Of a DNA stretch of 64,000 bases, positions 12,894-42,801 are shown piece after piece. Source of the DNA: Undaria pinnatifida (Eukaryota > Sar > Phaeophyceae > Laminariales > Alariaceae); NCBI GenBank assembly GCA_012845835.1, contig JABAKD010000029.1, positions 12,849,892 through 12,913,891 of the forward strand. Direction: 5' to 3'. The notes below the pieces were generated by a model. The model was not told the DNA's origin, ran no database searches, and saw only the letters and a list, made by a program, of their open reading frames with translations. Numbering within the stretch: position 1 is the first letter of the stretch; each line of letters opens with the position of its first letter. The position numbers and the translations under genes were made by a program.

Positions 12894-14774
12894 GCGGGGT
12901 AGGTTTTAAATAATTGTATTATGTCTCCCAACCCATGGTAGAGGCAAATCGAGAAGAGAATTCATGCGTGAAACCTCCGAAAAATGAGCCCTCGAGGGAG
13001 AGCTCACAGCAGTCTACCTTTAATGATGCCACCCAGGTACGTGCTAGGTACCCAATTATAGTCCAATGGCCCGAACCGCCGGCACAAAACTGATAAGTAA
13101 CTGTCATACTGGAGATCCCAAATCAACTCCCTCCCGAATTAGTCACAAGACAGTGACAAATCAACAATGTGGACTCAATTCCATCACCTAAAACAATAAA
13201 AATTGCCAGAGGAAACTCATCCTCATGAGCAAAAACCTCTCCCATACTACCACTTACACCGAAAGTAATCATAAGAAGAGATTGAAACAGCGGCGCAACC
13301 AGGGCAAAAAACTAATACGGCAGATAAAATGCCAGAGATCGCGAGGTCACCCGGACAAAGGTCTCCCGTAGTCCCCTACTACTGCCATAGATACACAGAT
13401 CATACCGGTAAAACAATATATCATACATTCTTGTGCGCAAACACGGCAATTATCCCATGAAGGCCTACTTCTTACGTAGAAGATGGACGAGGACGAATTA
13501 GTTTGGGCTTGGGGCAAAGGCGCCCTTCCAGAATATCAGAGATGTCGGAATGACGCATGCTTATCACGGACTGAGCCGTTGACAGCTCTAACGAGCTTGT
13601 CTAGCGCATCGGCTGCTTTCGTGGACTCTCCCATGGTGATGTTGACGCTGATGCTGATGATGCTGATGCTGTGGTCGGCTTATAGTAGGTTTCCTCTCAA
13701 ACTTACCGGTAAGATACAGCAAACTGCAATGACATGGCGCTTGGTTCCGATCGATGTTTGTGTCGAAGCTCTAGAGGCTCATAACCTGAAAAACAAGGTT
13801 TGTGTGGAGGCTCTGTCTTCTAAGCGAAAAGATGCAGAGGTGGCACCGAAGTGTCTGTGAAGATCACTTGTGATACGAAAGAAAAGGGATAGTTTGGAAA
13901 GGGCGCTTAAGGTCAAAGAGAGAGGGAAAAGAAACAAAGGAGAGTGATCATGGTGGGCAGGATCGCAGCTTGATCATCACAGAACGATGCCCGTACTCCG
14001 GTAGAGCACCGACCGGGAGAACGGGACAACCTCAAGTCTACGTTTACATCTAATTTCCACCGAACGAAGAAGATTCAAGGTAAGATTCAACGTAGGTCTC
14101 AACTGCTGCTTATCTTATTCGTGCCACTAGATTGCTCGAATAGACTGCGCATTACCTTAGATATTAATCCAACGTTCATGTTTCCAACAAACAACACCAC
14201 CACTACCACTACTCGGAACACTCGAAACACCAAGCGAACCTGCACCTCCTTCCCTCGGTTTTGACAAAAATACCGTAAAATGAGGTATTTTTCGTTTTTT
14301 AGCGGGCCAACAGATCAAATTTGGCTGTCATGAAATCTGGCATCTGGTGCGAAGAGCGGTATCTCAGTGATGTGGTGTGTGGCACATAAATGGGTGAGTA
14401 CGGTGTAGCGTGCAGCACGTACGGAAAACGGGGAAGAGCGGTGATATCGTGATGTACCGCGGCGGTACATACGCGGTACATACCGCACCGATAAATCACG
14501 TGCGGCGCAATTCATAGCTTCGGTGCTTGGTGATTGGCCAATGCGAGGTAGAAATTGTCCCGCGTTTTTTTTTTCATGCCGCTTTCGCTTTTATTTGAGA
14601 CAGAGCCAGTGAGCCGTGCGCTGGCCTCCTGAGAGAGAGGTGCCCCACCAGCAGCAGGGAGTACTCTTGGGCAAGGGGCAAAGGCATCCAGGCACACCCA
14701 AAGCAAGGAGGAGATCCTCATTGTGTTATTTATTCCCGGTGTTCGATTGGAGGTGGTGCGTCCACACGGTTGAA
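12894..14774. other. Upstream region of the reductase gene
   Basis: A 125-residue frame at 13483-13860 (+) has no recognisable domain; I do not call it. At 14452-14492 several overlapping short inverted repeats based on ggtac (gtaccgcggcggtac and a gcggtacataccgc near-palindrome) lie about 300 bp before the reductase start codon. They could be regulatory, but this is speculation. The reading frame of the first reductase exon is open back to 14616. Confidence 0.35.
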
Positions 14775-34302
<19,528 letters not shown>

Positions 34303-34874
34303 TTGCTTTTAGTGTGGCGACGAAGCGACGTGCACAGTGCGCCCAATCTGTTTTGGTATTTTTTGTTTCGCCTATGAAGCGTCCGAGCCCAGCAAGTTGT
34401 CTGGCTGCTGCTCAGCTGCTGTGGTCTATGATACGAGTGCGTATCCGCGGAGAGGCAAGCGTCATGTACGCTTCTCTTGATCTCTAGGCCCGAGCCCGCG
34501 CTAGCCGACCGTAGTCTAGCGGCGTAGAGACGCGTCGACCGCCGAGTACTCGTCAGAGTGCACGAGGCAACGTTGCCCTGTCCCCATGCAACTCATCGAT
34601 CGTTCTGCTGCAGCGTGCTGCGTGGATAATATCTTGAAGTTCAAGACCTTGCCATTTTCCGATTTGAAAATGTGATGACCAAAGTCGTCTGATTTTGGGT
34701 CACAATCTGACGGCTTGGGCCCTCGGATTCTCAATTCAGTTTGTTTTTTTTCCGGTCCCATTTTGCACAATCGTATCTAAAAAATGTGAATCTGAAGCAC
34801 GAAATCGGACCGTATAGAAAACATCCTAAACGTGACTACTAGGTATGTGTTGGTAGAAAACTACCATAGGCTTG

Positions 34875-35135
34875 GACCCAACCAGGTTCACTTGTGTTGA
34901 CCATGTTCACCTGTGTTCACCATGTTCACATGTGTTCACGTTGTTCACATGTGCTCACCTTGTTCACATGTGTTGACCTTGCTTACATGTGTTGACCTTG
35001 TTCATATGTGTTCACGTTTTTTACATGTGTTCTTGTTGTTCACATGTGTTCACTTCGTTCACATGTGTTGACCTTGTTCATATGTATTCACTGTGTTCAC
35101 ATGTGTTCACCTTGTTCACTTGTGTTCATCATGTT
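34875..35135. repeat. 19-bp minisatellite (gttcacatgtgttcacctt)
   Basis: About 13 units of 19 bp with point variants (ttcacgtt, ttgacctt). It lies in the 3' flank of MECR, or in its last intron if the 35692 exon is real. Confidence 0.9.
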
Positions 35136-35249
35136 GGTTCGGCGCAAGAAAGGCACCACCGACAGCAATATTTCGGCACCCAGTTTTTGACGCCATTTCA
35201 CTCCTCCAACGTTCCGCTGACTGAAGGTGCTGCTGGACATGTCCAAATA

Positions 35250-35600
35250 ACGCGGACAAGACACGGAGACCACCGTTCAGTGGTAGAGGGATACAGAGCG
35301 CGGGGGGGGGAAGGCAGTGACACGAACAAGACGGATACAATAGTTGGGTATACCAGTGCTACACCATGGGGCGGTGGGGGGGCGTTGATACGAAGAAGAT
35401 GGATAAAACAGTTGAGTACAGCAGGGGTATTGGGCGAGAGGGGGGGGGGGGGGGGGGCAAGACAGACGAAGCAGTTGGGTAAATAGAGATACAGGGCAGG
35501 GGGGGCTGGGAGGAGGGGGGGGAGCAAGACAGATAACACGGTCGGGCAGAACAGGTATAATGTACAGGGTGTGCGGGGTGGTGCAATCGTATCATGCATG
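35250..35600. repeat. ~80-bp G-rich tandem repeat
   Basis: Diverged units of the form (g)n-caagacagatacaa-cagttgggtayacaggggtat with poly-G runs. Confidence 0.6.
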
Positions 35601-35691
35601 CCCGTCGTTGTAAGACGAAGAGGCGTGTGCGGGGCGGGGTATAATTATCGTCGCAGGGTGAGGGTGAGCATCGCCTCCGCTTCTTGTGCAG

Positions 35692-35706
35692 CTTGTAGGC
35701 ACATGA
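35692..35706 (+). other. Candidate last MECR exon (LVGT-stop)
   Basis: A good acceptor (cttcttgtgcag) is followed in phase by CTT GTA GGC ACA TGA. Joined to exon 9 it would end the protein in RKLVGT, close to the family's usual K-(I/V/L)-(V/L) ending. Very short and unproven; the alternative is readthrough to 34302. Confidence 0.3.
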
Positions 35707-36089
35707 TGAGATGCCTTGTTGTTCGATGGCGTGTTGACGCGCGGCTATTTAAATGCAAAATTTAGCCCCTCCCCTGCATGCGCCGCCGCGGTATGAATAA
35801 GGACCACCGGCGTTTGATATGGTGCGCGGTACCCACGAGCGCGCGGGCAAACGTAAAATACAATAATTAAAAAAAATAAGCAGATATTCAACTCCTTTTA
35901 GAGTTCAACGAGAGAAAAAAAAATTGTGCCGGGAAGAATTGCCGATTATTGGATGCCGACGCATCAGCGGCCTCACCAAAGCAGCCCGGGCTACCGAGGC
36001 AACGGGGTGCACCCGGAATGCAAGGCTAGAACTTGCGCGGCATCCGCGCAGGGCCGTGGCTACGGTCGATTATTATTATTTTTTTCGAA

Positions 36090-36366
36090 CGCGTGCTACG
36101 ATAGAGGTATCACTTTTTGACTGTTTTTTTCCGAATAACGGGGCTCCTTAACCCAAAATCGTCGGAAAAAAACGATTATTTTTTTTGCATATGATTCTGG
36201 TTCTGGCACCTAAGGTCATGGGATATTTTTTTTTTTCATTCGGCCAGCAGAATTGTTGGTTCTCCCAAATCAGTTTCTTGCCTTTTAGAGAGGTCTTAAG
36301 CTCCCAAAATTTAGGAACCCTTCCAAAAAAAAAAGTGGTGTGTGCCCACCTCTACAGTAGCGCTCG
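36090..36366 (+). mobile_element. MITE-like element, gtagaggtatacc family
   Basis: About 280 bp with imperfect terminal inverted repeats (acgcgtgctacgatagaggt at the left; an acctctayrgtagca-type sequence at the right). In order it has a cccaaaatcgtcggaaaaa core, a catgggattttt block, a caaatcagtttcttg-like block, a gtcttaagctcccaa block and an a-run before gtggtg. No coding capacity. At least a dozen full or partial copies lie in this window, making it the commonest repeat here. Confidence 0.75.
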
Positions 36367-36844
36367 TCGTCATAACCCCGCGAAGTGACCCACCCCCCTA
36401 TTCCGTTGCGGTATTAAGATTTTTGCGCTTTTTTGTCTTTTTTTTTGTCACATGAAGCCGGCAAGGAACGATCAGGCACACCGCGCTCAAACAAATCGCC
36501 TTTTTTTTTTCGTTGGGCGAGGTTTGTACAGAGTCAGTTGCGCGTGTGGCTGAAACCCAGCAGCGAAAAAGGGGATACTCCCCCTCCGCCCCCCCCCCCC
36601 CCCTGGGAGGGGGGGGCGCCGAATGAGCGTATCACGTAGTGTGAAAATGGTAAGGCACCCACGAGGCAGTTACATAGTAATACCCATTGCTGTCTCTGGA
36701 GTGGTCGCACCAGAAAACAAAGTATAACTCATTGGCGCTGTCATCGATAAGCAAGAAAGTAGGCACAAGGTGCCGAAGTCCGTCTTACGCGAGCGGTTCT
36801 TGGAAGGATGCAGTTCACCGTTCATGCGACTCGCCGAACACCAC

Positions 36845-36975
36845 ACGTGAACGGCGCTTCGCGCTTGGTGCAAGCAATGCCTGCCTGGTTGGTGAAAACC
36901 CGACGTGCTCCGTCCCGGCATGGTAGTGATGCAAGGGTCTATGGTCATACAACCACGGCCATGCACGAACTGAGT
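36845..36975 (+). mobile_element. Compact copy of the gcgcttcgcgcttggtgcaa repeat
   Basis: Runs from acggcgcttcgcgcttggtg through gacgtgctccgtcccggca to tggtcatacaaccacggcc. Unlike the copy at 18518 it has no minisatellite between gagggtc and ccacggcc. Confidence 0.65.
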
Positions 36976-37017
36976 ACCTAGGCAACGGTAGGGGGATGTT
37001 AATACAAGTTAATGATC

Positions 37018-37258
37018 AAGGCTACGGTAGCGGGGTACTCCCAATTTTCCCCATCGATCGGGTGTTCACCAACCGTCGCGCGAGTGACTCTGTACCTCGC
37101 TGACAAAAACGCTTTCGGCGATGTTTTTGGTGCAGCGTAGCTAGGCATCTCTTCTCGTATCGATACCGAGCATGATAGGCAGGGGGGTCACTCGCGCGAG
37201 TGACGCCGCCGAGCCACTGAAACACGCGAGTGCGCCCAAAAGGGACCCCCCTACGGAT
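37018..37258 (+). mobile_element. MITE-like element, CTCGCGCGAG family, copy 3
   Basis: Left end ggctacggtagcggggt, right end gggacccccctacgg. Internal order as in other copies: gtgactctgtacctcgctga, gcagcgtagctaggcatc, then the self-complementary gtcactcgcgcgagtgac. Confidence 0.75.
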
Positions 37259-37264
37259 TTTTTC

Positions 37265-37524
37265 GCTATATCATATCATATACTATCATACTATCATACT
37301 ATCGTACTATCATACTATCATACTATCATACTATCATACTATCATACTATCATACTATCACACTATCATACTATCATACTATCATACTATCATACTATCA
37401 TACTATCATACTATCACACTATCATACTATCATACTATCATACTATCATACTATCATACTATCATACTATCATACTATCATGCTATCATACTATCATGCT
37501 ATCATACTATCATACTATCATACT
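37265..37524. repeat. (TATCATAC)n microsatellite, ~260 bp
   Basis: Octamer-like atcatactatcatact array with a few variants (tatcacac, catgctat). It passes directly into the internal sequence of a CTCGCGCGAG-family element at 37525. Confidence 0.97.
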
Positions 37525-37760
37525 GGCACGAGTGACTCTGTACACCTCACTGACGAAACGACTTTACACGATATATGCTTGACACGGCGTGGCTAACTAT
37601 TGCATTGCGGATTCATCATGTCGCGAAATTAAAATAGCATCCTCAAGCTTAAGACCGCAACCAAGGACCAGGGGGGTGGGTCACTCGCGCGAGTGACTCC
37701 GAGCCACTGCCTAAAAAGCCCCTCCCTCCCCCTTCCCCCCCCCAAAAAAAAAAGCGTATC
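37525..37760 (+). mobile_element. MITE-like element, CTCGCGCGAG family, copy 4, left end replaced by the microsatellite
   Basis: From gcacgagtgactctgtacac through cacggcgtggctaac to gggtcactcgcgcgagtgac and aaaaagcccctccctccc. The sequence left of gcacgagtg, which in the copy at 50762 contains a single actatcatact, is here the expanded array. Confidence 0.75.
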
Positions 37761-38240
37761 GTAGCATTGGTCTAACACCCCCCCTCCCTTAACATGCCCC
37801 CCCCCCCCATTGTCGCCATCGTAGTCGCAGCGTGATAAATTGCACCTGCACTGTAGCACGCTCTTTTCCTTAGGTACCAGGTAGTAGATAAGACCGACCC
37901 CACTCGTCGTTCTTCGGGCCGCTTATAGCTCGCGCTAAGGGGGATCCATCTGATGGCGGGCCAACTTGTGGTTGTGTCATATGATGGGTATGGCATACAG
38001 CTAGTACAGGGATGTCCCGTCTGAAGTTCTCGATGGGGCGAGACGCGCGACACGTTGTTAGAGGTAACAACTTTGGTATATACCACTTTTTGGCCGGACT
38101 ATTTTCTGAATTTGACGGGGCCTATCAACCACAAAATCGTCGCAACGACGTTCTTGCTTTTTTACAAACATGGAATACTTGTGATACCTAGACCATTGGT
38201 TTTTATCGTCGGGGTTGTTGCACTTTCTATTTACTCGAAA

Positions 38241-38788
38241 GACGCGTGCTACGGTAGAGGTATACCTTTTTTTGGAAAAAATGGTTTCTTCTGAATGCCA
38301 AGGGGCTCCTTCACCCAAAATCGTCGAAAAAATAAATAAATAATGGACCTTTTTTTTTTTGCACGATTCTCGTTGTGTACCTAGCCCATGGGATTTTCGT
38401 CCGGTATATAGCAGTTTTCTAGTTTTTCTCCAAATCGGTTTTTGGGAGAAGTCTTAAGCTCCCAACTTGAGGAGTAGTATTGAGAAAAAAAAGTGGTGCT
38501 ACCACTATCGTAGCAGACGCGTGCTACGACGATGGAGGTATACCTTTTTTTAGCGAAAATGGCTTCTTTTGAATGACGGGACTCCTTAACCCAAAATCGT
38601 CAGAAAAACGACATTATTTTTTAATATGATTCTCGTTTGTGTACCTCTAGAGGCCATGGGATTTTTCACCCGACGGCATAATGTAGAAGTTCTAGTTTCT
38701 CCAAATCGGTTTTTGGCAGAGGGCTTAAGCTCCCGAATTCGAGGAACCTTCAAGAAAAAAAGTGGTGCGATACCTCTATCGTAGCACG
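38241..38788 (+). mobile_element. Two head-to-tail copies of the gtagaggtatacc element
   Basis: Copy one is about 38241-38517 and copy two about 38515-38788. They share or abut a gacgcgtgctacg junction, so the right inverted repeat of the first merges with the left of the second. Both hold the cccaaaatcgtc core and the aaatcggtttttgg block. Confidence 0.8.
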
Positions 38789-38984
38789 GGTCGAAAATCG
38801 TGCTTTTGGGCGAGGTGGTGTAGAGCTCTCCTCAAGTCAAGAACCTCTTTTTTGCAGGGCAAAAAAAGGTGTACCTTTAGAACGTAGCATGGATTGCGAG
38901 AGTGCGTTCTGCCCTGAAAAAAAAAAAACAGTGTAACGGCGCTCGGATTTCTCATGGTACTCTTGTAACTAGATCAGCTTGGGC

Positions 38985-39290
38985 ACACGGTAGGCTCATC
39001 CCTCGGAAGAGGCACAGCGGAAGGTTCTGAGAATTTTCTGAGCTCCTAACACGAGGAGCTCAGTATCATCATCATCGTCATCATCATCATCATTATCCAT
39101 CATCACCCGAAACATGAATCCGACCAAGACTTCTATGCCCTTAGTCCTGAAACAAATGCACTCATGAAAGTGACTCATATTAGCCGGCAGTTCCGTCACT
39201 GGTAGCGTAAGAGCTCACATGGCCAGAAGGTCAGAAGCGTTGGGTCCGAAAGTTCTGCAACTCCTACCGCACTATAGAGGGATGACTCCC
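38985..39290. repeat. Second copy of the ~300-bp repeat seen at 24150, with an ATC microsatellite
   Basis: Blocks ttttctgagctcctaacacg, atcacccgaaacatga, agccggcagttcc and ccgcactatagagggatgac are in the same order as at 24235-24590. A (ATC)n run of about 45 bp (39065-39110) replaces the short atatcaacatc of the other copy. Confidence 0.7.
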
Positions 39291-40059
39291 TCCCTGGTCA
39301 TCACACCGTTTCTTGTTAGGTGTCCTGTACGGTATACGACGTACGCCCCGTGTGGTCAAACGTGAGTTGGAGCGGGCCTTCGGACCCTCTAGCCATTTTG
39401 GTTGATCGCGGGGCGGATTTCTACCTAGCTTTTATGATGGTTCCTGTTATATCTCGGTGTGTGTTTTCTTCACAATACGCCGCTCTTCCCACCCAATGCC
39501 GTACGATAGTACCACTCTCTGTCCGTCATTATTTTATAACAAGCATTGCATTTCCGTATTAAAGTACCAGGTTAGCTCATGTGTTATTGCGGACAGAGTG
39601 GTATTTTTGCTGAAACTTTTTGAAACGGATGGTGGGACGGCCCAAACTGCACACAGCCCGTGACACCGCTTAAAGCTCTTAGGGACTTGAGGAGGGAAAG
39701 TCGCAAATAAATGTAGGACATATCACGATCTAGATCTCATATATAGATCATATAGATCATACATAGATCATACAAGGGGCTACGCCGGCGGCCTGGACGG
39801 CCGCCGGTCGCAGCGCAGGATATTAAATATTAAGAGGGTAAGAAGTAATGCCAAGAGTTAGACGAAGTTTGTTAATTCATATATGGGAGATACTGGAAAG
39901 GGAAAATGCCGACAATTTTTTCCCGATTTCCCGTGTGCGGCGGAACAATGCGAGAAGGCAGCCTGGAAATTATGGGAGAGCATGGCGGTTCACCCCAGCT
40001 GGGTGACGCTCTGCGTTGCTACGCAGAAAGGCGCGGCCACAGCTGCTGCTGTGCATATA

Positions 40060-40490
40060 CCATTTGTAGCTTCGTGATGCTGCTGTGCATATACCATTTG
40101 TAGCTTCGTGATGCTGCTGTGCATATACCATATGTAGCTTCGTCATACTGCAGGCTCATCATAGCTTCAGCTACTGCTGTACATCATGTACATGTACGTG
40201 CTGCTGTAGACTACGGGGGTTCAAAAATATTGAGAGTTCGCAGTTCTCCACGACGCCTAGCTGCTGCTGTGCATATACCATTTGTAGCTTCGTGATTCTG
40301 CTGTGCATATACCATTTGTAGCTTCGTGATGCTGCTGTGCATATACCATTTGTAGCTTCGTGATGCTGCAGGCTCATCATAGCTTCAGCTACTGCTGTAC
40401 ATCATGTACATGTATACGTGCTGCTGTAGACTACCGGGGGTTCAAAAATATTGAGAGTTCGCAGTTCTCCACTACGCCTGGGTGGCATGT
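40060..40490. repeat. 33-bp minisatellite inside a larger direct duplication
   Basis: The unit tgctgtgcatataccatttg plus tagcttcgtgatgc occurs about three times at 40040-40140 and again at 40263-40360. Each group is followed by the same ~110-bp segment ending ttcaaaaatattgagagttc (about 40210 and 40440). Confidence 0.85.
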
Positions 40491-40522
40491 GTTCTCGGGG
40501 ATTACGAACTTTTCTTCCCCAG

Positions 40523-40852
40523 ATCCTAGCACAAACCTCGCTGGGTGGCCTTTACAATGGCGACGCCGGCCAGGTAATCGACCCCCCCCCGTGTGTCGGA
40601 GGTCAGAGAACACGTACCGAAGAAATAACGCGAAGACATTAGCCCTGTGTGCAGACTACGCACCAAACGTCTCACAGGGCACGATTTTTCGGAGATCTCG
40701 TCGTAGATCTCGACGTCGAGGCCTCGCGCGCGCGCTACGGCGCCGAGCGGGCGGATCAGCTGAGCCGGTGGTTGCAGGCGAGGCGGGGGCACGCCTCAGC
40801 GAAGAAACCGCGCGGAAAGGCGGTCAGAGGCGGGAGATATCCGCAGACGTAA
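40523..40852 (+). CDS. Possible 3' end of an unrecognised gene (two exons)
   Basis: Exon 40523-40573 follows a good acceptor (cttttcttccccag) and ends at CAG|GTAATC. Exon 40655-40852 follows ccctgtgtgcag and ends at a TAA stop (40850-40852). Both are phase 0 and together encode about 82 residues: ILAQTSLGGLYNGDAGQ, then a stretch with FFGDLVVDLDVEASRARYG and LSRWLQARRG and a basic tail. Composition is protein-like (Asp, Glu, Val, Leu balanced), unlike the flanking repeats. An alternative acceptor at 40677 gives an Arg-rich frame that looks artificial. I cannot connect it to upstream exons or name a family. Confidence 0.35.
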
Positions 40853-40859
40853 GGATGTG

Positions 40860-41060
40860 CATATGTGATAAGCGAACTAAGATATATAGATTTATAGATC
40901 ATATAGATCATATAGATCATATAGATTATACAGATCATATAAAGATCATATGGATCATATAGATCATGTATAGATCATACAGATCATATTGTCTAGTCTA
41001 TATATATCATATACTCAGTATATCATATAGACCATATAGATCATCTACATACAGTGGATC
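40860..41060. repeat. (ATAGATCAT)n-type microsatellite
   Basis: Degenerate atcatatagatcat units; a smaller patch of the same motif is at 39726-39772. Confidence 0.9.
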
Positions 41061-42801
41061 CTTTATCTGCCGTTACGATACGTTGTGCAGGATATATGCT
41101 TTTCGGAGTATCACAAACTTCGAGGCAGATACATATAATTCGCAAGCAAGACATACCAGCTACACACGGTATACTCAAGTGGCGTTAGGGTTGAATTCAC
41201 CAGGACCACGGCGGGGAAGCTCTTTGTAATTTCAAGTTGCCAGTTTGCACCTACAATCAATCGTGGACCTCCGTGTCTACTTCAATGTATTCTACCCCGT
41301 GTTTTTTCCATGCTGAGCGAGCGTAGCGGGCGGCGAATGCCGCCCTTGGAGCGAAGCGCCTTCTGCTGCAGTACTCGAACGCACGGTACAGGTAATTGGA
41401 CGCAACCGTCAACGAAAGTCAATTGCCACAGCTGGCATAAAAATAACCAGAACCTCGGTTCACTCGCAAATGGCACAAGACACTCGTGGACCAGTTTTCA
41501 ATTCCCAATAAGCTCAAAACTTTGATACAACAATCAGTAGTATATCGTGCACAACACCACGGCTCACACAACGTAACATACCCCGCCCCCCCCGACTGGT
41601 TCTACGATAGCCCTCCTCCGAACAACAGCGTTTTTCTTTATCGAACGTTTCATGGCTGCTCGGCGCGAGGAAGGATGCTATCAACAACATATTCGTATGC
41701 ATACATTTTTCTTGTTTACAGTTTACAAAGGACTATTGGCCGATGACGTCGCCGTATTTTAGGAGATACGACGGGGAGCTCGTTTCAACACCAGCCATTT
41801 CGTTGAAGAAAGTTGGGGGAGCTATCATCGTAGAACGACTCCCCCCACCTACGTACGGCAGTAGCAGGTACGACCAGGGGGGCAAGATTCGAAGATCGGG
41901 ACTATTAATAGGAAAAACGTTCACAATTAGTCTAGTCTAGACTAGACTACTGTTTGTGTTCGTTTTCTTCTCCCGCCAGTCTTGGATTCGAACGTAGGTA
42001 TATACGAAGTTGTACGCAGTGCTCGCAGTTCAGTTCTTGCCTTGACCTTCGTACGATTGTTGAGCTACTTTTTCTCACGGAGGTGACGTCGTTTCTCGGC
42101 GGGCTCGATTTCTCGACAACGGAACAAGGGTGCCTGCTGCGCGTAATGCACGTTGAACAGGAAATGTATCTCGGAAAGAGCATGCTATTTACGGTACCAG
42201 TGTCGTGAGCTCGAAAAATTACGACACCGCGCTGTGCTTGCGCCACACGCCACAGGTCATCCCGGAACTGCCCCGCGGCAGTTTTGGCATCGTATAGAGC
42301 TATCGTTGAAGCTATCGTGTGCCCAAAACGGCCCAGTATTCGACGAGATATCTGGCATCCGCGTGCTCCCGCAGCTTCTAGCATTGTGAAACCGTTGTTC
42401 CGGGCTGTGACGAAACGCTCCCACAGCTGAATGCAGCAGCTGTGGAAACGTCTACCGCTGCTGAATAGCGATCGCACCTCTGTGCGAAACTGCCGAGCTT
42501 CAGGGCACTTGTTTTCAAGGGGTATTACCTGCGTACCCGGTGCTTGCTACGTGTGCGCTTTGCGCTGCTCCTCTTGCCACTTGCCACACCCCGCGCGTTA
42601 GGTTCAGGGTTCCGGGTTCAGGTTTTAGGTCTCCGGAAATCGGGGTTTGCTAACGTTGCGGTGGCGTTGCTATTTTGGGGCCCGGGGTAGTTCGGGACTG
42701 TCAGCTTTTGCTTGCTCTTTCCAGCGCGTTGGTGTATATCGCAGGGCGTGTAGGTGCTGTGTGGCCACTTGCTGTCTGCTGTGCTACCCAGAGAGGTGGG
42801 T
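41061..42801. other. Upstream region of the WDR53-like gene
   Basis: No gene called. A 176-residue frame at 42477-41947 (-) is the longest non-repetitive open frame here but has no recognisable domain. Immediately after its stop codon, at 41929-41950, lies a perfect 22-bp palindrome (tagtctagtc/tagactagacta halves). Bases 42600-42635 carry ggttcagggtt repeats. Confidence 0.35.

Noticed and set aside
12380..12931. Thr- and Ser-rich open frames on both strands
   Set aside because: Produced by the (ACT)n microsatellite; the left part overlaps a decayed MITE.
39312..39361. Possible exon between ttgttag and gtgagt
   Set aside because: Splice signals look acceptable, but it does not join in a meaningful way to MECR exon 9 or to the 40523 exon.
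41947..42477. 176-residue minus-strand frame
   Set aside because: Non-repetitive and fairly long, but no domain recognised and it lies among intergenic repeats. Kept only as a mention.
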